Shown one piece after another: positions 1 to 6,116 of a DNA stretch of 6,190 nt. Source of the DNA: XYD12-FULL-36-8 sp964391015 (GTDB lineage Bacteria > Bacteroidota > Ignavibacteria > Ignavibacteriales > Ignavibacteriaceae); the NCBI GenBank assembly GCA_964391015.1, contig CAYMKU010000084.1:1-6190 (forward strand), in the 5' to 3' direction. A program made the position numbers and the translations under genes. The notes under the pieces were generated by a model. That model was given only the letters and a program-made list of their open reading frames with translations. It made no database searches and had not been told where the DNA came from. How positions within the stretch are numbered: the stretch's first letter is position 1; each line of letters begins with the position of its first letter.

Positions 1-1
1 T

Positions 2-1909
2 GCTTTTAAATATTATAAAACATATTACACTCCAAATAATGCTTTCATGGTTTTAGTCGGAGATTTTGAAACGGACAAAATTATTGAGTTAGTTAAGAAA
101 TATTATGCTCAAATCCCCAAGGGACCTGAAGTCAATGATATTTGGGCATTTCAAGAACCACAAACTGTAAGAAAAAGTTTTACGTTAAATCATGCTGACA
201 TAACGCAACCACAAATTAGATTGGCATTTGTAGTTCCCAATTATTTTGATTCTGATGCTGCGGCATTAAAAGTTGCTGGAATGATTTTATGTGAAAAAAG
301 TCGAGATGCAAAACTGTATAAACGATTGGTTGAAAAAGATCAAATTGTTACTTCAGCAGCAGGCGGATTTGGAATTAGTAAAGATCCATCCCTATTTCAG
401 ATTAGTGCGACTGTTAAACCAGACAGCAGTGTTGATAAAGTTGAAAAAATAATTTGGGAAGAGATAAAAAAAATGCAAACTGAACCGGTGAGCGATCATG
501 AATTACAGAAAGTAAAAAACAGATATAAATTTTCTCAAGCTACTGACTATGTGAAGAATGCAGATATTGGCGGCAGAATAAGTCGTTATGAAACTTACTT
601 CAGCTGGGATTTCCTCAAGGAATTTGATGCAAGGGTTATATCGGTTACCAAAGAAGACATTATGAATGTAATGAAAAAGTATTTTACCGAAGAAAAAGTG
701 ACAGTTGCTTATGCTTATCCGAAAGAAGGTGCGAATAAAACAATCAAAATTGATGAAGAAGATAATGGAAAAAATGAGGACACAGAAACATTGCATAATC
801 AGGATCAAGATGTGTTCTATTTTATGCCGCCGATTGAAGCGCTTCAAATTTCAAATATGTATATTGATGGAAAACAAGATGACATCATAGCTCCGAAACC
901 AATTGCGCCAATGATAAAAAGCGTTAAGCTTAAGAATGGAATTACTTTGCATACAGTCGAAAATCACCTTGTTCCAACTATTTCTATTGTTGGTTCAATA
1001 GAAACAGGATTTATTCCCGAAAATCTTGAAGGTGAAAAACCAGGCATAGCAAATTTCTTAACTGATGTAATGAATCGTGGCACTGAAAGTATGGATTATG
1101 AACAGCTATCTGAGAGAATGGCTTTTGTTCCCTATTCATTTTCTACAAGTGGAAGCTATAAGGGGTTCTTTTTCCAAGGTAATTCACTTTTAGATGATGC
1201 GGAAGAAATGATGAAAACAGGTTATGACATGATTATTAATCCTGGTTTGAGAGAAACCGATATTAATAAACTAAAACCGAGACATATAATCGCTGCCAAA
1301 AACCGGTTTAAGAAAACTTCAATCAAAGCATTCTACTCAATGTTCAATACTATATTTGATGGACATCCCTTGACTAAATACAACAGTACGGAAGAGGCAA
1401 TAAAAAGTATAACTCGCGATGATCTTATAAATTTACATCATAAATATTTTCAGCCGGACAAAACTGTTTTGCTGATGGTTGGAGATATGACTCCCGAACA
1501 AATGAAGAATCTGGCAGAGAAATATTTCGGAAGTTGGAAAAGTTCAGTTTCATCATTTGATATTTCTGCAACACCACCAGTAAAAGAATTAACTAAAAAA
1601 GAAATTAAAGTATTTCCCGAAAAAGATTATACAGAATGCACTATTAATGTAGGTTTTGCACCTACTAATAATGTAGAACAGAATGAAGCAGAAGCGTTAA
1701 CTGTTATGAATTATATTTTAGCAGGAAGTGCTCTGACTTCTCGAATGGGTGTTGAACTGCGGGACAANNNNNNNNNNNNNNNNNNNNNNNNNNNNNNNNN
1801 NNNNNNNNNNNNNNNNNNNNNNNNNNNNNNNNNNNNNNNNNNNNNNNNNNNNNNNNNNNNNNNNNNNATTGAACAAAATTCTTTAGAGGGTTTGATAAAT
1901 AAATTATAA
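2..1909 (+). CDS. Two-unit M16 (pitrilysin-like) zinc peptidase, 5'-truncated and interrupted by an assembly gap
   Basis: The reading frame is already open at base 2 and runs into the ATG at 47, giving YYKTYYTPNNAFMVLVGDF, a typical M16 segment, so 47 is an internal Met and the true start lies upstream. About 588 residues are visible before the gap. Visible residues 1-243 are the end of the first M16 unit, including the helix after a LYKRLVEKD segment. An acidic linker follows (about 245-295). The second unit starts near LKNGITLHTVENHLVPT. Its equivalent of the zinc motif HxxEH reads NFLTD (bases 1052-1066), so both His and the Glu are replaced and this half should be non-catalytic. The first unit's zinc site is outside the window, so activity cannot be judged. 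The sequence before the gap ends at SRMGVELRD, which contains the Arg of the family R/Y motif; the Tyr falls in the gap. Related proteins are usually exported and degrade peptides. Family assignment is firm; substrate and localisation are unknown. Confidence 0.9.
   Translation, partial: AFKYYKTYYTPNNAFMVLVGDFETDKIIELVKKYYAQIPKGPEVNDIWAFQEPQTVRKSFTLNHADITQPQIRLAFVVPNYFDSDAAALKVAGMILCEKSRDAKLYKRLVEKDQIVTSAAGGFGISKDPSLFQISATVKPDSSVDKVEKIIWEEIKKMQTEPVSDHELQKVKNRYKFSQATDYVKNADIGGRISRYETYFSWDFLKEFDARVISVTKEDIMNVMKKYFTEEKVTVAYAYPKEGANKTIKIDEEDNGKNEDTETLHNQDQDVFYFMPPIEALQISNMYIDGKQDDIIAPKPIAPMIKSVKLKNGITLHTVENHLVPTISIVGSIETGFIPENLEGEKPGIANFLTDVMNRGTESMDYEQLSERMAFVPYSFSTSGSYKGFFFQGNSLLDDAEEMMKTGYDMIINPGLRETDINKLKPRHIIAAKNRFKKTSIKAFYSMFNTIFDGHPLTKYNSTEEAIKSITRDDLINLHHKYFQPDKTVLLMVGDMTPEQMKNLAEKYFGSWKSSVSSFDISATPPVKELTKKEIKVFPEKDYTECTINVGFAPTNNVEQNEAEALTVMNYILAGSALTSRMGVELRDXXXXXXXXXXXXXXXXXXXXXXXXXXXXXXXXXXIEQNSLEGLINKL
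1768..1867. other. Assembly gap (100 N) inside the M16 peptidase gene
   Basis: There is an uninterrupted run of exactly 100 N, the conventional placeholder for a gap of unknown length. The frame happens to stay open through it and ends with IEQNSLEGLINKL and a stop at 1907-1909, but frame continuity is not evidence because the real length is unknown. In the other two frames the post-gap bases reach a stop within a few codons, which mildly favours the annotated frame. Confidence 0.97.
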
Positions 1910-1954
1910 ATCACCAAAAGTATCAATTTGCCGAAAGTTAACTTAATCCTTATC

Positions 1955-1962
1955 AAAGGAGG
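1955..1962 (+). promoter_or_regulatory. Strong ribosome binding site of the propeller gene
   Basis: AAAGGAGG lies 5 bases before the ATG at 1968, a near-complete match to the anti-Shine-Dalgarno sequence at optimal spacing. It fixes the start codon, which is followed directly by a signal peptide. Core Bacteroidia seldom use such sites, so this is also a lineage hint. Confidence 0.85.
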
Positions 1963-1967
1963 TTCAA

Positions 1968-3935
1968 ATGATCAGAATTACTAATACTTTGAATTTCTCT
2001 ATTGTTCTAATTTTTATATTGGCTTCAATCAATTTTTCGCAAACAATTCCAAATTTTGATTGGAGCATTAAAGGAAGCGGATCACTTCGTGATGTTGGTT
2101 TAGCAGTAACAGTAGATCAAGTTGGTAATATTTATTTGACAGGTGAGTTTTTTTCTTCTTCACTTGCATTCCCAGGTAAAACAATTACAATGGCTGGTGG
2201 AACAGGCAACTGTGATTTTTTTCTTGTCAAGTTTAATCCACAAGGTCGTGCAATTTGGGGAATCAACGGTGGTGGATCTTTAACGGATAGAGGTTATGGT
2301 GTTGGACTTGACCCGCAAGGAAATTTATTTACTACCGGCCATTATTTTGGGCAAGCTACTTTTGGTACTTACACTTTAAATAGCTCTGGAAATCTTGATT
2401 GCTTCACTGCAAAGTTGGATACTGCTGGAAACTATATTTGGATGAAAGAAGGAAAAAGCGTTTCACAAGTTTCAACACGTAGTATGGTAATTGATGTTAA
2501 CGGTAATGTAATTATCGTCGGTTATTATGGAAGTGCAACAGTTGACTCGGTTAGATTTGATACGGTGAAGCTTTTAACTAACGGTGCACGTGATTGTTTT
2601 GTGGTAAAATATAATAACAATGGTGTTGTTCAGTGGGGTGTTACGGGCGGTGGGATTAGTTCCGGTGAACAAGCAAATGATGTTGCTGTTGACAATGCTG
2701 GAAACATTTATGTAACTGGAGTTTTTACTGATACAGCTAATTTTAGTGGTACAATTCTCAACGGTAAAGGTGGAACAGATATTTTCGTTGCCAAATATAA
2801 ACCCAACGGGCAATTAGTTTGGGCAAAAAATGCTGGTGGAATTAAATCCGATGACGGATCCGGAATTGCCCTTGATGGTTTGGGAAATCTTTATGTTTCT
2901 GGAAGATTTGACAGCGCAGCAGTTTTTGGAACAACACCAGTAATTGGCAATGGTGGTTATGATGCATTTTTCGCCAAATATGATACTTCGGGTAATTTGA
3001 TATGGCTTAAGTATGGTGGTGGTACAGGCAGCGATTATCTTAAAGATATTGAATGTGATGCTCAAGGGAACATATTGGGAACAGGTTATTTTTCTGCTCA
3101 AGCAACATTTGGAACAAGTAACTTGACTACTGTTGGATTACAGGATGTTTTGTTCATTAAATATAATCCTTCGGGTGATGTTTTATGGACCAAGCAAGCA
3201 GGAGGAACCGACAATGATGAGGGTAACAGAATGTGTTTAGATTTGGGCGGCAATTTGATTAGCTCGGGATTATTCCAACTCACCGCTTACTTTGGACAAG
3301 ATACGTTAATTTCATCAGGAGTGCAGGATATTTTCTTAACTAAAATTGGAAATAATCCTCTGCCGGTTGAATTGATCTCTTTTACAGGGAAATATACAGA
3401 TGATAAAATAACTCTGAATTGGGTTACTGCGACTGAGCTAAACAACAAATGTTTTGAAATTGAAAAAAGTATTGATGGTATTGTATTTTCCAAAATTGGT
3501 GTTGTCAACGGAAGTGGAACTACATCGGATAAACATGAATATGAATTCACAGACTACAATGTTTCTAACACAAAATATTTTTATAGACTCAAACAAATTA
3601 ATTTCGATGGCATATCTGAGTTTTCAAAAGTTGTAGAAGTTGATGCAAGTTTACCTATCCAGTTTGCATTACATCAAAACTATCCGAATCCATTTAATCC
3701 GTCTACAAAAATTCGTTTTGATTTATCATCTGATTCTCATGTAAGCTTGAGCATTTATAACTCAATAGGAGAACTTGTTACTGATTTGTTAAATGCAAAT
3801 TATTCTGCTGGAAGGCATGAAGTTCAATTTGATGCAGCAAACTTAGCAAGCGGAATATATTTGTATAAATTCCGTGCACTTAAATCTGATGGGACGTCTT
3901 TTATTAGTTCAAAGAAAATGATGTATATCAGATGA
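1968..3935 (+). CDS. Secreted seven-repeat SBBP beta-propeller protein with T9SS sorting domain
   Basis: This 655-residue protein is exported. Residues 1-24 are a signal peptide (short basic start, hydrophobic stretch about 10-20) with likely cleavage before Gln25. Residues 30-464 hold seven repeats of about 61-65 residues, each with a conserved Trp (32, 97, 158, 223, 285, 346, 407), then a GGG..D segment, a D..GN(I/L)Y.(T/S)G strand pair, and a D.F.(A/V)KY...G ending. This is the SBBP beta-propeller repeat pattern, and seven copies fit one closed seven-bladed propeller. Residues 465-565 start LPVELISF and continue with LNWVTATELNN and YFYRLKQINFDG, an Fn3-like domain common in Bacteroidota surface proteins. 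Residues about 565-655 form a type A T9SS sorting domain with NYPNPFNPSTKIRFDL at 571-586 and SGIYLYKF near the end. The protein should cross the inner membrane by Sec and then be released or anchored at the cell surface. No catalytic motif is visible. Propellers of this kind often bind proteins or glycans, but its ligand is unknown. Confidence 0.92.
   Translation: MIRITNTLNFSIVLIFILASINFSQTIPNFDWSIKGSGSLRDVGLAVTVDQVGNIYLTGEFFSSSLAFPGKTITMAGGTGNCDFFLVKFNPQGRAIWGINGGGSLTDRGYGVGLDPQGNLFTTGHYFGQATFGTYTLNSSGNLDCFTAKLDTAGNYIWMKEGKSVSQVSTRSMVIDVNGNVIIVGYYGSATVDSVRFDTVKLLTNGARDCFVVKYNNNGVVQWGVTGGGISSGEQANDVAVDNAGNIYVTGVFTDTANFSGTILNGKGGTDIFVAKYKPNGQLVWAKNAGGIKSDDGSGIALDGLGNLYVSGRFDSAAVFGTTPVIGNGGYDAFFAKYDTSGNLIWLKYGGGTGSDYLKDIECDAQGNILGTGYFSAQATFGTSNLTTVGLQDVLFIKYNPSGDVLWTKQAGGTDNDEGNRMCLDLGGNLISSGLFQLTAYFGQDTLISSGVQDIFLTKIGNNPLPVELISFTGKYTDDKITLNWVTATELNNKCFEIEKSIDGIVFSKIGVVNGSGTTSDKHEYEFTDYNVSNTKYFYRLKQINFDGISEFSKVVEVDASLPIQFALHQNYPNPFNPSTKIRFDLSSDSHVSLSIYNSIGELVTDLLNANYSAGRHEVQFDAANLASGIYLYKFRALKSDGTSFISSKKMMYIR
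2055..3359 (+). repeat. Seven tandem SBBP-type repeats at protein level
   Basis: The seven repeats can be aligned by their Trp codons at 2061, 2256, 2439, 2634, 2820, 3003 and 3186, spaced 65, 61, 65, 62, 61 and 61 codons. The repeat is clear in protein but diverged at the DNA level, so it is an old duplication rather than an assembly artefact. Repeat 3 (about 2433-2627) is the most diverged: it lacks the Gly-Gly-Gly turn and has IIVGYY where other copies have IY(V/L)TG. Confidence 0.85.
3660..3935 (+). other. T9SS type A C-terminal sorting domain (within the propeller CDS)
   Basis: The last roughly 90 residues have the standard layout: FALHQNYPNPFNPST, then a strand with KIRFDL, VSLSIYNSIGELV, a GRHEVQFDA segment, LASGIYLYKF, and a final KKMMYIR. 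In known T9SS substrates this domain directs passage through the outer-membrane translocon and is removed or kept on secretion. Its presence implies that the genome encodes the Por/Spr secretion machinery, none of which is in the window. Confidence 0.92.
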
Positions 3936-3981
3936 TTCTACATGATTTAAAAAATAGATAGTGTGACTACAAATTAATCTT

Positions 3982-3986
3982 AAAGG
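3982..3986 (+). promoter_or_regulatory. Ribosome binding site of the polyferredoxin gene
   Basis: AAAGG stands 6 bases before the ATG at 3993. The 57-base gap from the upstream stop contains no clear hairpin plus T-run terminator, so read-through from the propeller gene is possible. Confidence 0.6.
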
Positions 3987-3992
3987 TACGCA

Positions 3993-5942
3993 ATGAAAAA
4001 TAAAATCAGGTTGTCTTTTCAACTAATAATTTTAGGTTTAATTGGATATGTAGCGATTCGTCCATTGGTCGATTCTACTTATGTTTCCGATTTTGAATCT
4101 TATTGTCCTTTCGGCGGACTTGCATCGTTAGGTTCAAAATTTAATCAAGGTACAATGTCGTGTAATATGAGCGAGACTCAAGTTTTACTCGGGGTGGGAC
4201 TGATAATTGGGGTTATATTAATCGGAAAGTTGTTTTGCAGTTTTATTTGCCCCATCGGAGCGATAACTGAATGGCTTGGAAAAGTTGGTGAGAAATTCAG
4301 GATAAGATTAGAGCTACCCAAGTTTTTTGATCGCCCTCTTCGCTCATTAAAATATTTAATTCTTTTTGCGGCGTTTTATTTTACTATGACAAGCAGCGAA
4401 CTTTTCTGCAAGGAGTTTGATCCGTACTTTGCATCTGTAAATCTTTTCGATAACACAGATATGGTTCTTTACTTTGCTATTCCGGCATTTATTTTAACAA
4501 TTCTTGGAACTATATTTTTCAGGTTATTTTGGTGTAAATATCTATGCCCGCTTAGTGCATTAAGCAACATATTTTTAAATATTATTCCAACTGGAATTGT
4601 AATTATAACTTTTGTTATTGCTAATTCACTGGGTGCTGGATTGAGTTATGTGTGGTTAATTGGAGGGATCATCTTAGTCGGAATGATAACTGAATTAGGT
4701 TTCATGAGGAGTTTTCTACTTCCGGCTCCTAAAATCACTAGAAATGAGATGAAGTGTTCTGATTGTGGTCTATGTGATGAAAAATGCCCACAAGGAATTA
4801 AAGTATCACAATATGAAAAAGTAAACCATATAGATTGTAATCTTTGTACAGAGTGTGTTTATGTATGTCCTCTGAAAAATACATTATCTGTAAACAAGAA
4901 AAAGAGCTTTAAATATTTAGCACCGGTTGCAACGGTTGTATTAGTTCTTCTAAGTCTTGGGGCGTCTCTGAATTTTGAATTTACAACAATTGCAGAGCGA
5001 TGGGGAAAATTTGAAACAGATAAAAATATTAAGGTGTATGAACAAACTGGATTGAAGAACATTAAATGTTACGGCAGTTCGATGTCCTTAAAAAGTTCTT
5101 TGGAGAATGTTGATGGAATATATGGTTTAGATACTTATGCTAAATCACATACAGTAAAAATTTATTATGATCCCACAGAGATAACCGAGCTAAAAGTTAA
5201 AAAATCATTGTTTACACCAATTAAACAAGAAGTAAGAAAGATAAAACCTGGAGCTGTTGATTCGCTTGCAGTCTGGGAAGTTGGTATTTATGGATTGTTT
5301 GACCTGTACGACTACAATAATATGTTTTATGCTCTTATAGCTGATTCTGGGGTATATGGATTTGAGACACATTTTGGAGAACCTGTTGAAGCAGCAATAT
5401 TTTATAATAATGCCAAAACAAATCCTAAACAAATTAAAGAGCGAATCGAAAGCGATTTCGTGATGGCTAAAAAACCAGCTGGTACTGAAAAGATCGAATT
5501 GGATTTTAAAACCGAAGATAATGGAAAGGTACAAGGATTTATTTCTTTAGCCAGCTATAAACAGAGAATCTTTCGTCCATATGACAGAAAATTTAACGAG
5601 TACAAAAAGTACAATGAAGAAAAATTGTCTGTTTTTGTGTTTCCAATGCCGGAAGCAGCAACCCCCTCATTAAGAAGATACTTCGGATCGCTCACAAGTC
5701 ATCTTTCTGCTGATAATGGAATTGTTAGATTATCTACAAGGTATAGTGATGGACCAACGGCATATCTCTTTTTCGATCCTTCACAAACTGATGTAGAAAA
5801 AATAAAAGCAGCGTTGGTTAAAGAAAAACTGACCGTCTTTTTAAGCGATACTGAAACTAAGGATATTGATAATCCTTTTCATATTAAGCCAGAAGGTAAA
5901 GTTCTATCGTACAAAGAAATTTTTTTAGATGAAGAAGAATAA
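3993..5942 (+). CDS. NapH/NosR/CcoG-type membrane polyferredoxin fused to HMA-like C-terminal domains
   Basis: This 649-residue protein starts MKNKIR and has about seven membrane segments (roughly 7-24, 64-86, 117-134, 157-180, 197-214, 217-236, 307-327). Family cysteine motifs are CPFGG at 38, CSFICP at 82-87 and CKYLCP at 181-186. Two [4Fe-4S] ferredoxin motifs follow: C255, C258, C261, C265-Pro and C282, C285, C288, C292-Pro. Six segments before the clusters put them in the cytoplasm, and a seventh puts residues 328-649 outside the inner membrane; this topology is inferred from charge and from CcoG. Residues about 347-410 resemble an HMA domain, but the CxxC motif is C359-x-x-S362. Residues about 427-487 and 545-618 look like two further folds of the same type with no cysteine. 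Relatives pass electrons in nitrate or N2O reduction or reduce copper for oxidase assembly. The exact role here is unknown. It is longer than NapH (about 290) or CcoG (about 470) because of the C-terminal addition. Confidence 0.85.
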   Translation: MKNKIRLSFQLIILGLIGYVAIRPLVDSTYVSDFESYCPFGGLASLGSKFNQGTMSCNMSETQVLLGVGLIIGVILIGKLFCSFICPIGAITEWLGKVGEKFRIRLELPKFFDRPLRSLKYLILFAAFYFTMTSSELFCKEFDPYFASVNLFDNTDMVLYFAIPAFILTILGTIFFRLFWCKYLCPLSALSNIFLNIIPTGIVIITFVIANSLGAGLSYVWLIGGIILVGMITELGFMRSFLLPAPKITRNEMKCSDCGLCDEKCPQGIKVSQYEKVNHIDCNLCTECVYVCPLKNTLSVNKKKSFKYLAPVATVVLVLLSLGASLNFEFTTIAERWGKFETDKNIKVYEQTGLKNIKCYGSSMSLKSSLENVDGIYGLDTYAKSHTVKIYYDPTEITELKVKKSLFTPIKQEVRKIKPGAVDSLAVWEVGIYGLFDLYDYNNMFYALIADSGVYGFETHFGEPVEAAIFYNNAKTNPKQIKERIESDFVMAKKPAGTEKIELDFKTEDNGKVQGFISLASYKQRIFRPYDRKFNEYKKYNEEKLSVFVFPMPEAATPSLRRYFGSLTSHLSADNGIVRLSTRYSDGPTAYLFFDPSQTDVEKIKAALVKEKLTVFLSDTETKDIDNPFHIKPEGKVLSYKEIFLDEEE

Positions 5943-5964
5943 CTAATTAACTAAATCAAAATGG

Positions 5965-6082
5965 TTGAGACTAATCAGAAAAGTATTGTTCATATGAACA
6001 AGTGGGGGCTAAAGGAGTTAGTTAAGTTCTAATTCCATGTCATTTGTATTATACGATGATATCGCGTCTGAGTTAGTTTCAA
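5965..6082 (+). ncRNA. Candidate branched RNA structure in the leader
   Basis: Complementary segments nest without conflict. TTGAGACTAAT (5965-5975) can pair with GTTAGTTTCAA (6072-6082) as an 11-pair closing helix with two G-U pairs. Inside it lie the palindrome hairpin (5986-5991 with 5996-6001), an 8-pair hairpin GGAGTTAG (6014-6021) with CTAATTCC (6029-6036) around a 7-base loop with one G-U pair, and a weaker bulged hairpin at 6041-6058. An AAAGGAG sequence (6011-6017) lies partly inside the second stem. It resembles no RNA family I recognise. In AT-rich DNA helices of this length can arise by chance, so confidence is low. Confidence 0.2.
5986..6001. promoter_or_regulatory. Perfect 16-base palindrome, candidate operator
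   Basis: TTGTTCATATGAACAA is identical to its own reverse complement over all 16 bases. It sits 115 bases before the start codon at 6117 and 43 bases after the stop at 5942. The symmetric TTG...CAA ends suggest a site for a dimeric regulator, possibly of the CRP/FNR kind, but it does not match the canonical FNR (TTGAT-N4-ATCAA) or CRP site. As RNA it would form a 6-base-pair hairpin with an AUAU loop. There is no following T-run, so it is not a standard terminator. Confidence 0.35.
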
Positions 6083-6107
6083 GCATTATTTCTCAATAAC
6101 AAATAGT

Positions 6108-6111
6108 GAGG
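6108..6111 (+). promoter_or_regulatory. Ribosome binding site of the last gene
   Basis: GAGG lies 5 bases before the ATG at 6117. It supports this start, which is followed at once by a signal-peptide-like sequence. Confidence 0.55.
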
Positions 6112-6116
6112 GTACA

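Larger units (their letters stand above)
5943..6116 (+). other. Intergenic region, probable leader of the next gene
   Basis: These 174 bases separate the polyferredoxin stop from the next start. They contain a 16-base palindrome and complementary segments described separately. I see no clear sigma-70 or Bacteroidota-type (TTG / TAnnTTTG) promoter and no convincing rho-independent terminator. Two tiny frames (5961-6032, 23 codons; 6037-6099, 20 codons) have no properly spaced ribosome binding site and are not called as genes. Confidence 0.6.

Noticed and set aside
503..847. Open frame of 114 codons on the minus strand within the M16 gene
   Set aside because: It lies opposite a clear M16 reading frame, has no ribosome binding site, and its Phe/Ile/Cys-rich product matches nothing; it is an antisense shadow. 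The same applies to the minus frames at 2574-2813, 2814-3101, 3098-3283, 3287-3550, 4859-5062 and 5205-5534.
1923..1930. TCAATTTG, a near match to the Bacteroidota -7 box TAnnTTTG
   Set aside because: One core base is wrong and no TTG lies at the expected -33 distance.
1935..1944. 10-base palindrome AAGTTAACTT before the propeller gene
   Set aside because: It is short and AT-rich, so it is expected by chance in DNA of this composition; there is no second copy nearby.
5961..6032. 23-codon frame MVETNQKSIVHMNKWGLKEL... and the following 20-codon frame at 6037-6099
   Set aside because: Neither has a correctly spaced ribosome binding site (AAAGGAG is 19 bases from the ATG at 6037), both are short enough to occur by chance, and no homology is recognisable. 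A leader-peptide role cannot be excluded.
6015..6078. Direct repeat GAGTTAGTT at 6015-6023 and 6070-6078
   Set aside because: Nine bases in AT-rich spacer is weak. The similarity is partly explained by both copies contributing to the proposed pairings, and there is no further copy to suggest a repeat family.
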